Below are positions 1 through 9,400 of a stretch of DNA of 64,000 nucleotides, piece by piece. This DNA is from Thalassovita sp. GTDB taxonomy: Bacteria > Pseudomonadota > Alphaproteobacteria > Rhodobacterales > Rhodobacteraceae. The position numbers and the translations under genes were made by a program. The DNA is taken from positions 62,001 to 126,000 of the forward strand of contig JARGPB010000007.1 of NCBI GenBank assembly GCA_029212905.1, given 5' to 3'. Each line of letters starts with the position of its first letter. Position 1 is the stretch's first letter. The notes beneath the pieces are model-generated. The model saw nothing but the letters and a program-made list of their open reading frames with translations, ran no database searches and was not told the DNA's origin.

Positions 1-1
1 G

Positions 2-601
2 GCGGCGGGGCGGCACTTTGCTGTCAACGCGATGGGAGTGATGGCCGTCGCGCAGGCCTTGCGGCTGGATACGACCATGGCCGCCAGCGATATCGCGCAA
101 TGGCTGCCGCCTGCGGGGCGCGGCTACCGCGAGCGTGTGCAATTGGACAAGGTCATGGAGGATCAAGCGCTTGAGCTGATCGACGATGCGTTCAATGCCA
201 ACCCGACCTCGATGGCGGCGTCGCTCGAGGTGCTGGCCGCTGCCAAGGCTGTGGATGGTGTGGGCCGCGTCAACAAGGGGCGCCGGGTGGCGATCCTGGG
301 CGATATGCTGGAACTGGGCCCGGATGAAATGGCGCTGCATCAGGCGCTGGCGGATTTGTCCTTTGTGCAGGCGATTGACGTGATCCATTGCGTTGGCCCC
401 AGAATGAACCGGCTGTGGAAGGCGCTGCCTGTTGCCAAACGTGGTGACTGGACAGAAGAGGCCAAACCCATGGCTGCCCGCGCCCATCGGCTGATTGATG
501 CCGGTGACGTGGTGTTGGTGAAGGGGTCTAAGGGCAGCAAAGTGTCCCTTGTTGTTGACGCCATCAAGAAACTGGGCCAAGGGACCCGGCAACCAGAATA
601 A
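2..601 (+). CDS. murF: UDP-N-acetylmuramoyl-tripeptide--D-alanyl-D-alanine ligase, 3' part
   Basis: This is the C-terminal part of MurF, the cytoplasmic ATP-dependent ligase that adds D-Ala-D-Ala to UDP-MurNAc-tripeptide in peptidoglycan precursor synthesis. The frame is open from the window edge, so the gene starts upstream; about 199 codons are present. Visible family features are the GRHFAVNAMG stretch at the edge, the DDAFNANPTSM segment of the C-terminal ligase domain, the RRVAILGDMLELG motif and the ending VLVKGSKGSKVS. mraY follows 41 bp downstream in the same direction, the usual dcw order. The identification is firm; the ATP-binding central domain lies outside the window. Confidence 0.95.
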   Translation, partial: AAGRHFAVNAMGVMAVAQALRLDTTMAASDIAQWLPPAGRGYRERVQLDKVMEDQALELIDDAFNANPTSMAASLEVLAAAKAVDGVGRVNKGRRVAILGDMLELGPDEMALHQALADLSFVQAIDVIHCVGPRMNRLWKALPVAKRGDWTEEAKPMAARAHRLIDAGDVVLVKGSKGSKVSLVVDAIKKLGQGTRQPE

Positions 602-642
602 CGTGCTGACCCGCCTTGGGTTGGACTGGAAGGACTGTATCT

Positions 643-1725
643 ATGCTCTATTGGCTGACCGAACTGTCGGACGGTGGCGATTTCTTTAACCTGTTTCGCT
701 ATATCACGTTCCGGTCAGGTGGGGCGTTTATGACGGCGCTGATCTTTGGCTTCATTTTTGGGCAGCCCTTGATCAACGTGTTGCGTCGACGCCAGGGCAA
801 AGGGCAGCCGATCCGCGATGATGGCCCCGAGGGACATTTCGTCAAGGCGGGCACGCCCACAATGGGCGGGCTGCTGATCCTGTCAGCGCTGATCGTATCG
901 ACGCTGCTGTGGGCGCGGCTGGACAACCCCTATGTTTGGATGGTGTTGTTCGTGACTGTGGCCTTTGGGCTGATCGGGTTTGCCGATGACTATGCCAAGG
1001 TGTCCAAGCAGAATACCGCAGGTGTTCCGGGCCGCGTGCGGCTGGTGCTGGGCTTCTTGATTGCGGGGATCGCGGGCTACTGGTCGGCACAATACCACCC
1101 CGAGGCATTGCAGTACAAACTGGCGCTGCCCGTGTTCAAGGATACGCTGGTCAATCTGGGCGTGCTGTTCATTCCCTTTGCGATGATCGTGATTGTTGGC
1201 TCGGCGAATGCCGTGAACCTGACCGATGGGCTGGACGGGCTGGCCATTATGCCGGTGATGATCGCCAGCGCCACGCTGGGGGTGATTGCCTATGCCGTGG
1301 GTCGTGTCGATTTCACCGAATATCTGGACGTTCACTATGTCCCTGGCACGGGCGAAATTCTGATCTTTGTCGCTGGTCTGGTCGGCGGAGGGCTGGGTTT
1401 CTTGTGGTATAACGCGCCACCCGCCGCCGTGTTTATGGGCGACACCGGGTCTTTGGCGCTTGGTGGTGCTTTGGGGGCCATCGCCGTTGCCACGAAACAC
1501 GAGATCGTGCTGGCCATTGTCGGCGGGCTATTCGTGGTCGAGGCCCTGTCGGTGATCATCCAGGTGTTGTATTTCAAGCGTACAGGAAAACGCGTGTTCC
1601 TGATGGCCCCGATCCATCACCACTATGAGAAAAAGGGCTGGGCCGAGCCTCAGATCGTGATCCGGTTCTGGATCATCGCGCTGATCCTGGCGATGATCGG
1701 TCTGGCAACGTTGAAAGTGCGGTAA
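643..1725 (+). CDS. mraY: Phospho-N-acetylmuramoyl-pentapeptide-transferase
   Basis: MraY moves phospho-MurNAc-pentapeptide from UDP onto undecaprenyl phosphate at the inner membrane, making lipid I. The 360-residue protein matches the usual family length and is a polytopic membrane protein. Key motifs are visible: GFADDYAKV, the NLTDGLDGLA aspartate motif, FMGDTGSLALGG and the loop PIHHHYEKKGW. An upstream in-frame TTG at 616 exists, but ATG 643 gives the normal N-terminus (MLYWLTELSD) and has an AAGGA box at about 630-634. It lies between murF and a terminator at 1770-1794, after which a minus-strand glutaminase gene separates it from murD. Confidence 0.97.
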   Translation: MLYWLTELSDGGDFFNLFRYITFRSGGAFMTALIFGFIFGQPLINVLRRRQGKGQPIRDDGPEGHFVKAGTPTMGGLLILSALIVSTLLWARLDNPYVWMVLFVTVAFGLIGFADDYAKVSKQNTAGVPGRVRLVLGFLIAGIAGYWSAQYHPEALQYKLALPVFKDTLVNLGVLFIPFAMIVIVGSANAVNLTDGLDGLAIMPVMIASATLGVIAYAVGRVDFTEYLDVHYVPGTGEILIFVAGLVGGGLGFLWYNAPPAAVFMGDTGSLALGGALGAIAVATKHEIVLAIVGGLFVVEALSVIIQVLYFKRTGKRVFLMAPIHHHYEKKGWAEPQIVIRFWIIALILAMIGLATLKVR

Positions 1726-1745
1726 GGGCGGGACGCCTTCGGCGA

Positions 1746-1768
1746 GAGTATTTATTGCAAGATGAAAG
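1746..1768 (+). repeat. Intergenic repeat, copy 1
   Basis: This copy reads GAGTATTT, three variable bases (ATT), then GCAAGATGAAAG. The same 8-base and 12-base blocks with a three-base spacer recur at 9401-9423 and 50364-50386. It lies just after the mraY stop and directly before a terminator hairpin. The ATGAAAG end can be mistaken for a start codon. Its function is not known to me. Confidence 0.75.
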
Positions 1769-1769
1769 G

Positions 1770-1794
1770 CCCGAGGGAGATCCTCGGGTCTTTT
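1770..1794 (+). terminator. Rho-independent terminator after mraY
   Basis: A perfect 7-bp stem (CCCGAGG / CCTCGGG) with a 5-base loop is followed by TCTTTT. It lies between the mraY stop at 1725 and the convergent glsA stop at 1809, so it should end the murF-mraY transcript and may also affect the opposing one. Confidence 0.8.
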
Positions 1795-1808
1795 GGCATT
1801 TGGCTGGG

Positions 1809-2723
1809 TCAGAAGATCGACCAGTCCATACGCTGGGCGAGGTGCTCCATCGCGAGGGTGCCAAGTTTTGAGTTTCCGTTCTCGTCCAGCCCCGGTGACC
1901 AGACGGCGATGCTGGCCACGCCAGGCACGATCGCCAGAATGCCACCGCCTACACCGCTTTTGGCGGGCAGGCCGACGCGGAAGGCGAAATCGCCCGACCC
2001 GTCATAATGTCCGCAGGTCAGCATCAAGGCGTTTAAACGTCGGACCCTTTGGCGTGATACCAAGCGTGTGCCAGACGATGTGTTGATCAGAAAGCGCCCG
2101 GCGCGGGCCAGTTGTTTCACTGTCAGCTCTATGGCGCATTGGTGAAAATAGGTGCCTAGTGTCAGGTCCGGCGGGTTTTTCAGGTTGCCGCAAGAGGCCA
2201 GGAAATGCGCCAGTGCAAAGTTCCGATGGCCGTGGGTTTGCTCGGATTTGGCGACGGTTTCGTTGATGTGGATGTCGTCGTCGCTGGCTGCTGTGCGTAC
2301 AAAGGCCAGGATTTCGGCCAATGCCTGTTTGGGCGCGCGCCCGGCCAGGACCTCGTCCGTTGTGACGATCGCGCCCGCATTCACGAAGGGATTGCGCGGG
2401 CGGCCGTTTTCATTTTCCAGCTGCACGATCGAGTTGAACGCATTCCCGGACGGTTCGCGGCCGACCCGAGCCCACAGCTGATCGCCCGCACGCCCAAGCG
2501 CGATGGCCAGTGTGAAGATCTTGGTGATGCTTTGCGCTGAAAACCGCGTGTCCGAGGCCCCGGCGTGGAACATCTCTCCTTTGGCGGTGACCACGGCGAT
2601 TGCAAATTGATGAAGGGGGACGCGGGCCAGTTCAGGGATATAGTCCGCGACTGCGCCCCATTCGGCGCTGGCGTACATCTGCTGAGTGATTTCATCCAGA
2701 CAGTGTTGCAAATCCTTGGCCAT
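1809..2723 (-). CDS. glsA: Glutaminase A
   Basis: Glutaminase hydrolyses L-glutamine to glutamate and ammonia in the cytoplasm. The 304-residue protein has the usual length of the serine-beta-lactamase-like glutaminase family. Visible family segments include FSAQSITKIFTLAIAL, which carries the catalytic Ser-x-x-Lys (SITK), then the NPFVNAGAI segment and a C-terminal GVGGGILAIVPG stretch. An earlier TTG-type start at 2756 is possible, but ATG 2723 follows an AGGAG box and gives the expected start MAKDLQHCLD. It lies on the opposite strand between mraY and murD and so interrupts the dcw cluster. Confidence 0.95.
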   Translation of the reverse strand: MAKDLQHCLDEITQQMYASAEWGAVADYIPELARVPLHQFAIAVVTAKGEMFHAGASDTRFSAQSITKIFTLAIALGRAGDQLWARVGREPSGNAFNSIVQLENENGRPRNPFVNAGAIVTTDEVLAGRAPKQALAEILAFVRTAASDDDIHINETVAKSEQTHGHRNFALAHFLASCGNLKNPPDLTLGTYFHQCAIELTVKQLARAGRFLINTSSGTRLVSRQRVRRLNALMLTCGHYDGSGDFAFRVGLPAKSGVGGGILAIVPGVASIAVWSPGLDENGNSKLGTLAMEHLAQRMDWSIF

Positions 2724-2879
2724 CAGATGTCTCCTAAACCCCTGGCTGCGGAGCATTGGGGCTTTGTTCAGCTCAAGTCAACCGCTAGGCGCACGGGGCG
2801 ATTTCGCGGTGCGGGTGCTCTGGTTTTTCGGGTTGGGATCGGGTAGCGAAGGAACGATCAGGCGGTAGGGGAAATCACA

Positions 2880-4280
2880 ATGATACCGGTTCATGGCTAT
2901 GTTGGAGCGCAGGTGGCAGTTCTGGGGCTGGGGCGTTCGGGACTGGCGACAGCACGGGCGCTGAAGGCAGGCGGTGCAACACCCATCTGTTGGGACGACA
3001 ACCCTGCCGCGCGCGATGCCGCCAGCGCCGAGGGGTTCGAGATCCGCGACCTGATGCGTCAGGGGGCCTTTGACGATGTTGCCACATTGGTCGTGTCGCC
3101 GGGGATCCCACATCTTTATCCAGAGCCGAACCGCGTGGTCGCGGCTGCTTGGGCGGCCGGGGTTCCGGTGGACAATGACATAGGTCTGTTTTTCCGGTCC
3201 TTTGGCGCGGATTGGTCCACCTTCGAGACCCTGCCGCGTGTGATTGCTGTTACTGGATCGAACGGGAAGTCGACCACCTCGGCGCTGATCCACCATGTGC
3301 TGAGCGAGGCCGGCAAGCCTGTGCAATTGGCGGGAAATATCGGTCGGGGGGTTCTGGACATTGATCCGCCTCAGGACGGCGGCGTCGTGGTGCTGGAATT
3401 GTCCAGCTATCAGACCGATCTGGCGCGTGCCCTGACCCCGGACATTGCTGTATTCACGAACCTGTCGCCGGATCATCTGGATCGGCACGGTGGCATGGGT
3501 GGATATTTTGCTGCCAAACGCCGCCTCTTTGCCGAAGGCGGTCCTGATCGCGCCATCATCGGCGTCGATGAAAACGAGGGGCGCTATCTGGCCAATCAAC
3601 TGGCCGAAGGTGCCGCGGATGACCGGCTTATTCGTATCTCGGTCGAGCAGAAACTCACCGGTCCCGGCTGGCAGGTTTTCGCCCGCAAAGGATTTCTGAG
3701 CGAATACCGTAAGGGACGTCAGGTCGGCTCGATTGACCTGCGCCAAATCGAAGGGCTTCCGGGGGCGCATAACCACCAAAACGCCTGTGCGGCCTATGCG
3801 GCCTGCCGTGCGCTGGGTCTGGCGCCGCGATTGATTGAAACCGCGTTCCACAGCTTTGGGGGGCTGCCCCATCGCGGCCAGACCATCGCGCAGGCGAATG
3901 GGGTGCGCTATGTTAACGACTCGAAGGCGACCAACGTGGATAGCGCGGCCAAGGCCCTGTCAGCATTCCCCAATATCCGCTGGATTTGTGGCGGTCTGGA
4001 AAAAGAGGGCGGGCTGGACGGCCTGAAACAGTCGCTTTGCGCAGTTAAAAAGGCCTATGTCATCGGTCGAGAGGCTGCTCATTTCGCGTTGCAACTGGAG
4101 GGAACCGACACCGAGATCTGTACGACGATGGAAGCCGCCGTCGCCCGCGCCATGGCCGACGCCGAAGACGGGGATACGGTCCTTCTGGCGCCTGCCGCTG
4201 CCAGCTTTGATCAATATGATAATTTCGAGCAGCGCGGAGATGATTTCACCCGACGCGTCCGCACGGCCCTGGAGGCTTAG
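2880..4280 (+). CDS. murD: UDP-N-acetylmuramoyl-L-alanine--D-glutamate ligase
   Basis: MurD adds D-glutamate to UDP-MurNAc-L-Ala using ATP in the cytoplasm. The 466-residue protein shows the N-terminal Rossmann motif VLGLGRSGLATA (about residues 14-25), the ATP P-loop VTGSNGKSTTSAL (about 123-135), LAGNIGRG, and the family block FTNLSPDHLDRH. The later VNDSKATNVDSA segment belongs to the C-terminal substrate domain. The ATG at 2880 has an upstream AGGGGA. The gene stands alone on its strand between two minus-strand genes, so it needs its own promoter within 2724-2879. Its stop overlaps the stop of the convergent flavoprotein gene by four bases. Confidence 0.97.
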   Translation: MIPVHGYVGAQVAVLGLGRSGLATARALKAGGATPICWDDNPAARDAASAEGFEIRDLMRQGAFDDVATLVVSPGIPHLYPEPNRVVAAAWAAGVPVDNDIGLFFRSFGADWSTFETLPRVIAVTGSNGKSTTSALIHHVLSEAGKPVQLAGNIGRGVLDIDPPQDGGVVVLELSSYQTDLARALTPDIAVFTNLSPDHLDRHGGMGGYFAAKRRLFAEGGPDRAIIGVDENEGRYLANQLAEGAADDRLIRISVEQKLTGPGWQVFARKGFLSEYRKGRQVGSIDLRQIEGLPGAHNHQNACAAYAACRALGLAPRLIETAFHSFGGLPHRGQTIAQANGVRYVNDSKATNVDSAAKALSAFPNIRWICGGLEKEGGLDGLKQSLCAVKKAYVIGREAAHFALQLEGTDTEICTTMEAAVARAMADAEDGDTVLLAPAAASFDQYDNFEQRGDDFTRRVRTALEA

Positions 4281-5464
4281 CGCCGCAGTCGTGTTTGGAT
4301 AGCTTGGCCCGCGGCCCAGCCCGATGACCAGGCCCATTGGAAATTGAAACCGCCCAGCCACCCGGTCACATCCACCGCCTCGCCGATGAAATACAGTCCG
4401 GGAACGGTTTTTGCCTCCATCGTGGCGGAACTCAGCGCGTCGGTGTCGATTCCGCCCAGGGTGACCTCGGCGGTGCGATAGCCCTCGGAGCCGGCTGGCG
4501 TCAGGGTCCAGCCGTGTATCCGGTCTGCCAGGACCCGCAGCGCCTTGTCGCTTTGATCCGCCAGATTGCCCGTCAAAGCCCATTCGGTGGATAGGTGTTC
4601 GGCCAATCGCGCAGGCAAAACCTGTGCCAGCATCGTGGACAGGTTCTTGCGTCCGGCCTGAGTGCGTAAATCGCGCAGGGTCTGGAACGCATCCGCACCG
4701 GGCAGCAGGTTCACGGTGATTTCGTCTCCCTCGCGCCAGTAGGAGGAGACTTGCAGGATCGCAGGTCCCGATAGGCCCCGATGGGTGAACAGCATGGCCT
4801 CGTCAAAGGCTCCACCCCCGCCCGAGGTCCGCACGGGGAGGGCCAGCCCGGCCAAACCCGAAAACCGCTCGGGTGGAAAGGTCAGAGGAACCAGACCGGG
4901 GCGCGTGTCGGTCAGGCTTAGTCCGAATTGTGTGGCAATGTCATAGGCCAGCCCAGTTGCGCCCATTTTGGGAATGGATTTGCCGCCTGTTGCGACGACC
5001 AGATTGGCCGCAGTGACAGTTTTCCTCCGCCCGTTGTTTTGCGTGACCACGCGAAAACCGCTTTCGGTGCGGGCGACCTCGATGATCTCGGCCTGTAGCC
5101 AGACGGTGGCGTCGGCCTTGGCGGCTTCGTCCAGCAGCATGGCTACGATTTGACGGGCGGACCCATCGCAAAACAACTGTCCCAGCGTCTTTTCATGCCA
5201 GGCAATGCCATGCCGTCCGACAAGATCCAGAAAATCCCACTGGGTATAGCGCGCCAACGCGGATTTGACGAAATGAGGGTTGGCGGACAGGAAATTGCCC
5301 GGCTCGGCGTACATATTGGTGAAATTGCAGCGCCCCCCGCCCGATATGCGGATTTTCTCGCCTGCGGCTTTGGCGTGGTCCAGCACCAGACAGCGCCCGC
5401 CCGCATGGGCGGCGCACATCAGGCCAGCGGCCCCGGCACCCAGGATCAGCGTGTCATACTCCAT
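4277..5464 (-). CDS. NAD(P)/FAD-dependent oxidoreductase, HI0933/YhiN (BaiN-like) family
   Basis: This is a flavoprotein of the HI0933/YhiN family, whose members bind FAD; the substrate of this one cannot be read from sequence. The 395-residue protein begins with the dinucleotide motif LILGAGAAGLMCA (about residues 6-18), then EKIRISGGGRCNFTN, a family hallmark, and GGKSIPKMGATG. It ends with the second FAD-contact segment LYFIGEAVDVTGWLGGFNFQ. The start at 5464 was chosen because it places the FAD motif at the N-terminus; a longer reading to 5587 adds 41 unlikely residues. It sits inside the dcw cluster on the opposite strand, tail to tail with murD. Confidence 0.88.
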   Translation of the reverse strand: MEYDTLILGAGAAGLMCAAHAGGRCLVLDHAKAAGEKIRISGGGRCNFTNMYAEPGNFLSANPHFVKSALARYTQWDFLDLVGRHGIAWHEKTLGQLFCDGSARQIVAMLLDEAAKADATVWLQAEIIEVARTESGFRVVTQNNGRRKTVTAANLVVATGGKSIPKMGATGLAYDIATQFGLSLTDTRPGLVPLTFPPERFSGLAGLALPVRTSGGGGAFDEAMLFTHRGLSGPAILQVSSYWREGDEITVNLLPGADAFQTLRDLRTQAGRKNLSTMLAQVLPARLAEHLSTEWALTGNLADQSDKALRVLADRIHGWTLTPAGSEGYRTAEVTLGGIDTDALSSATMEAKTVPGLYFIGEAVDVTGWLGGFNFQWAWSSGWAAGQAIQTRLRR

Positions 5465-5622
5465 CCGCCCGAGGTGCCCCAGATGCGCCCGATTGGCAAG
5501 GGCTTGCTGATGGGCGCCGGGCGCGGGGCTTTTATCACTGGTGCGATGGGCGTGTTTTAGGTAAACTTTCCGCATGAGACCCCGCAAAGGGGCGATGTCA
5601 GAGGCAGAAACGGCGGTATCCC

Positions 5623-6789
5623 ATGACTGAAATGGTCTATGGTTCGGTTCCTGTAAGGGAAAGCGAGCCTGTCCTTCCTAAATGGTGGCGGACGATCGAC
5701 AAGTGGTCGATGTCCTGCATCTTGATCTTGTTTGCGGTTGGGCTGCTGCTGGGGTTCGCGGCGTCGCCGCCCCTGGCCGAGAAAAACGGCTTTCTGCCTT
5801 TTCACTATGTACAGCGGCAGGCGGTTTTTGGCGGAGTCGCCCTGACCGTGATGTTGATCACCTCGATGATGGGGCCGGTCATGGTGCGCCGTCTGGCCGT
5901 GGTGGCCTTTGTTGTGACGTTTATCGCCCTGCTTGGGCTGCCGTTTTTCGGCACGGACTTCGGCAAAGGCGCGACGCGGTGGTATTCGCTGGGTTTTGCC
6001 AGTGTGCAACCGTCTGAATTCCTGAAACCCGCCTTTGTGATCGTTGCCGCCTGGCTGATGGCCGCCGCGCAGGAAATCAACGGCCCGCCGGGTCGGATGT
6101 GGTCCTTTGGGATGGCGATCATCATTGTGACCATTCTGGCGTTGCAGCCTGATTTCGGGCAGGCATCCTTGGTGTTGTTTGGTTGGGGCGTGATGTATTT
6201 CGTTGCCGGAGCCCCGATGATCCTGCTGGTCGGCATGGCCGGGATGGTCGTTCTGGCCGGAAGCTTTGCCTATAATAACTCGGAACACTTTGCCCGTCGG
6301 ATTGACGGTTTTCTGTCGCCCGATGTCGATCCGCGTACGCAGCTGGGATACGCCACGAACGCGATCCAAGAGGGCGGGTTTTTCGGCGTTGGCGTCGGCG
6401 AGGGGGCCGTGAAATGGTCGCTGCCTGATGCCCATACGGATTTCATCATCGCTGTCGCGGCCGAGGAATACGGCCTGGTGTTGGTCCTGTTTATCATTGC
6501 CCTTTATGCGATTGTCGTCATGCGCTCGTTCTTTCGTCTGATGAAGGAGCGGGACCCGTTCATCCGTCTGGCGGGCACTGGCCTGGCCGCGATGTTCGGC
6601 GTGCAGGCGATGATCAATATGGGGGTGGCTGTGCGTCTGCTGCCCGCCAAGGGCATGACTTTGCCGTTCGTCAGCTATGGTGGCTCGTCCCTGATTGCGG
6701 GCGGGATCGCTGTGGGGATGCTGTTGGCGTTTACGCGCACGCGGCCTCAGGGTGAAATTGGTGACATTCTGCGAGGACGCGTCAGATGA
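5623..6789 (+). CDS. ftsW: Lipid II polymerase FtsW (SEDS family)
   Basis: FtsW is the SEDS glycosyltransferase that polymerises lipid II into septal glycan together with its partner FtsI. The 388-residue protein has about ten membrane segments. Family motifs include GATRWYSLGFASVQPSEFLKP near residues 125-145, LQPDFGQASLV (with the conserved Asp), the large-loop region around VDPRTQLGYATNAIQEGG, AHTDFIIAVAAEEYG and PAKGMTLPFVSYGGSS near the C-terminus. The stop overlaps the murG start by four bases (ATGA), so ftsW, murG and murC form a tightly coupled unit. It follows the minus-strand flavoprotein, so a promoter should lie in 5465-5622. Confidence 0.97.
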   Translation: MTEMVYGSVPVRESEPVLPKWWRTIDKWSMSCILILFAVGLLLGFAASPPLAEKNGFLPFHYVQRQAVFGGVALTVMLITSMMGPVMVRRLAVVAFVVTFIALLGLPFFGTDFGKGATRWYSLGFASVQPSEFLKPAFVIVAAWLMAAAQEINGPPGRMWSFGMAIIIVTILALQPDFGQASLVLFGWGVMYFVAGAPMILLVGMAGMVVLAGSFAYNNSEHFARRIDGFLSPDVDPRTQLGYATNAIQEGGFFGVGVGEGAVKWSLPDAHTDFIIAVAAEEYGLVLVLFIIALYAIVVMRSFFRLMKERDPFIRLAGTGLAAMFGVQAMINMGVAVRLLPAKGMTLPFVSYGGSSLIAGGIAVGMLLAFTRTRPQGEIGDILRGRVR

Positions 6790-7886
6790 GCACGCAGCCA
6801 TTGTTGGTGATTGCTGCCGGTGGAACCGGCGGTCACATGTTTCCTGCCCAGGCCCTGGCCGAGGCGATGCTGCGCCGTGGTTGGCGTGTGAAACTGTCCA
6901 CCGATGCACGCGGCGCCCGCTATACCGGCGGCTTTCCGCACTCGGTCGAGATCGAGCAAGTCTCCAGCGCGACCTTTGCCCGTGGGGGCCTGCTGGCCAA
7001 GGCAATGGTGCCTGTTCGTATCCTTGGCGGTGTGTTGGGCATGGTCTGGCGGATGCGTCGGGATCGTCCCAATGTTGTCGTCGGGTTCGGAGGCTATCCG
7101 TCGATCCCCGCGATTGGCGCGGCGACCTTGTTGCGTCTGCCTCGGATGATCCACGAACAGAACGGTATCCTTGGCCGGGTGAACCAGATTTTCGCGCGCC
7201 GCGTTGACGCGGTGGCCTGCGGGACATGGCCCACCACCCTGCCTGATGGGGTCGAAGCCGTTCATACCGGCAACCCCGTCCGTAAATCCGTACATGATCG
7301 GGCCGGAGCCGCGTTTATCCCGCCGGGGGAATACCCGATGTCGATCCTGGTGATGGGGGGCTCTCAGGGGGCGCGCATTCTTTCGGATGTGGTGCCTGCG
7401 GCGATTGCCTCTTTGCCATCCGAGCTGCTGCAATACGTCCGGGTCAGCCATCAGGCGCGGGACGAGGATGGCGCGCGCGTTACCCAATTCTATGCCGAGC
7501 ACGGCATTCACGCCGATGTCCAGCCGTTTTTCCATGATGTCCCCGCCCGCATGAGCGAGGCGCAATTGGTGATCTCGCGCTCTGGTGCGTCCAGCGTAGC
7601 GGATATTTCCGTGATCGGGCGGCCGTCGATCCTGGTGCCGTTTGCTGCGGCCACGGGAGACCACCAAACCGCCAATGCCCGTGGGCTGGTGGATGCGGGT
7701 GGTGCGATCCTGATCCCTGAAAACCGGCTTGAGGTTTCGGCGCTGGCAGAGCAAATAGCCACGGTGCTGACCAACCCGCCGGGCGCGCAGATGATGGCCC
7801 GCGCAGCGCTAAGCTGCGGCAAGCCAGAGGCCACAGATGAATTGGTCAGCATGGTCGTGACGCTGGCAAAGAAGGACAAGACATGA
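6786..7886 (+). CDS. murG: Undecaprenyldiphospho-muramoylpentapeptide beta-N-acetylglucosaminyltransferase
   Basis: MurG adds GlcNAc to lipid I at the cytoplasmic face of the inner membrane, making lipid II. The 366-residue protein belongs to the GT28 family and has the expected length. It carries the N-terminal glycine-rich loop AAGGTGGHMFPA (about residues 10-21), VVGFGGYPSIPA, HEQNGILGRVN, a second glycine-rich loop MGGSQGARIL and the UDP-GlcNAc-binding segment SRSGASSVADI. It overlaps ftsW upstream and murC downstream by four bases each, consistent with translational coupling. Confidence 0.97.
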   Translation: MSTQPLLVIAAGGTGGHMFPAQALAEAMLRRGWRVKLSTDARGARYTGGFPHSVEIEQVSSATFARGGLLAKAMVPVRILGGVLGMVWRMRRDRPNVVVGFGGYPSIPAIGAATLLRLPRMIHEQNGILGRVNQIFARRVDAVACGTWPTTLPDGVEAVHTGNPVRKSVHDRAGAAFIPPGEYPMSILVMGGSQGARILSDVVPAAIASLPSELLQYVRVSHQARDEDGARVTQFYAEHGIHADVQPFFHDVPARMSEAQLVISRSGASSVADISVIGRPSILVPFAAATGDHQTANARGLVDAGGAILIPENRLEVSALAEQIATVLTNPPGAQMMARAALSCGKPEATDELVSMVVTLAKKDKT

Positions 7887-9289
7887 ACGCTGCAACCAAA
7901 CTGCCCACCGACGTTGGCCCCATTCACTTTGTGGGGATCGGCGGGATTGGCATGTCCGGCATCGCAGAGGTGCTGCTGAATCATGGCTATACCGTTCAGG
8001 GCAGCGATCTGAAGACCAGCAAGATCACCGACCGTCTGGCCGGCATGGGCGCGCAGATATTCGAAGGCCAACGGGCCGAGAACCTGGAAGGCGCCGAGGT
8101 CATCGTGATCTCGTCCGCGATCAAACCGGGCAATCCTGAATTGGACGAGGCCCGCCGCCTGGGCCTGCCCGTCGTGCGCCGCGCCGAAATGCTGGCCGAA
8201 CTGATGCGCCTGAAATCCAACATCGCGGTTGCGGGCACGCATGGCAAAACCACCACGACCACGATGGTTGCGACCCTGCTGGATGCGGGCAACGTGGATC
8301 CGACCGTGATCAACGGTGGCATCATCCATGCCTATGGGTCAAACGCGCGGATGGGCGAGGGCGAGTGGATGGTCGTCGAGGCGGATGAGAGCGACGGCAC
8401 CTTCAACCGTCTGCCCGCCACCATCGCCATCGTCACCAATATCGACCCCGAGCATATGGAGCACTGGGGCACGATCGAAAACCTGCGTCAGGGCTTCTTG
8501 GATTTCGTGTCCAACATCCCGTTCTACGGTCTGGCCGTCTGCTGCACCGATCACCCCGAGGTGCAGGCTCTGGTCGGTAAGATCACGGATCGCCGTGTCG
8601 TGACCTTTGGGTTCAACGCGCAGGCCGATGTGCGCGCGGCCAATCTGACCTATAAAAAGGGCGTCGCACATTTCGACATCCTTCTTCAGGCCGAAGACAT
8701 CACCATCGAAGATTGCAGCCTGCCTATGCCGGGGGATCACAACGTCTCGAACGCGCTGGCTGCGGTGGCGGTGGCCCGGCATCTGGGCATGAAGGCTGAA
8801 GAAATCCGCGCTGCTTTGACAGCATTCAAAGGGGTGAACCGGCGCTTTACCAAGGTAGGCGAGGTGGATGGCGTCACCATCATCGACGACTATGGCCACC
8901 ATCCCGTTGAAATCGCGGCCGTTCTGAAAGCGGCCCGGCAGGCCACCGAGGGCCGCGTGATCGCCGTGCATCAGCCGCATCGCTACAGCCGATTGCACAG
9001 CCTGTTCGATGATTTCTGCGCCTGTTTCAACGATGCGGATGTCGTGGGCATTGCCGAAGTATATGCCGCTGGCGAAACTCCGATTCAGGGGGCGTCGCAG
9101 GATGATCTGGTGGCGGGGCTGATCCGTCATGGCCACCGTCACGCCAGCGTGGTGTCCAGCGAAGATGAGTTGGAGGCTTTGGTGCGGGCCGAGGCCAAGC
9201 CGGGTGATATGGTTGTTTGTCTGGGCGCAGGTACCATCAGCGCCTGGGCGCATGGCCTGCCGGAACGCCTGTCAAAAGGCAAAACCTGA
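7883..9289 (+). CDS. murC: UDP-N-acetylmuramate--L-alanine ligase
   Basis: MurC adds L-alanine to UDP-MurNAc with ATP, the first step of stem peptide synthesis. The 468-residue protein shows the Rossmann motif FVGIGGIGMSGIAE (about residues 14-27), the ATP P-loop VAGTHGKTTTTTM (about 114-126), EADESDGTF, NIDPEHMEHWG and DDYGHHPVEI near the start of the C-terminal domain. The start overlaps the murG stop by four bases. A 141-bp gap, holding a repeat copy at 9401-9423, separates it from the next gene. Confidence 0.97.
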   Translation: MNAATKLPTDVGPIHFVGIGGIGMSGIAEVLLNHGYTVQGSDLKTSKITDRLAGMGAQIFEGQRAENLEGAEVIVISSAIKPGNPELDEARRLGLPVVRRAEMLAELMRLKSNIAVAGTHGKTTTTTMVATLLDAGNVDPTVINGGIIHAYGSNARMGEGEWMVVEADESDGTFNRLPATIAIVTNIDPEHMEHWGTIENLRQGFLDFVSNIPFYGLAVCCTDHPEVQALVGKITDRRVVTFGFNAQADVRAANLTYKKGVAHFDILLQAEDITIEDCSLPMPGDHNVSNALAAVAVARHLGMKAEEIRAALTAFKGVNRRFTKVGEVDGVTIIDDYGHHPVEIAAVLKAARQATEGRVIAVHQPHRYSRLHSLFDDFCACFNDADVVGIAEVYAAGETPIQGASQDDLVAGLIRHGHRHASVVSSEDELEALVRAEAKPGDMVVCLGAGTISAWAHGLPERLSKGKT

Positions 9290-9400
9290 GCCGAGGGCCG
9301 CGCGACCGAATTTCGTGGACGCGCAAGGCTGGCTGGGTGACTTTGTCGATGGGTTTTGGTGATTCTGCGATGCTGTGCGGGAGGAAAGACCTGTGCAGTT

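Noticed and set aside
1762..2007. An 81-codon frame beginning at the ATG of repeat copy 1
   Set aside because: It runs through the terminator and antisense into glsA, so the ATG belongs to the repeat and not to a gene.
2778..3872. A 364-codon minus-strand frame over murD
   Set aside because: It is antisense to murD with shadow-type composition.
5557..7227. A 556-codon open frame on the minus strand over ftsW and murG
   Set aside because: It is antisense to two clear genes, is rich in Arg/His/Gln/Gly of the type produced by reading GC-rich genes backward, and matches no family.
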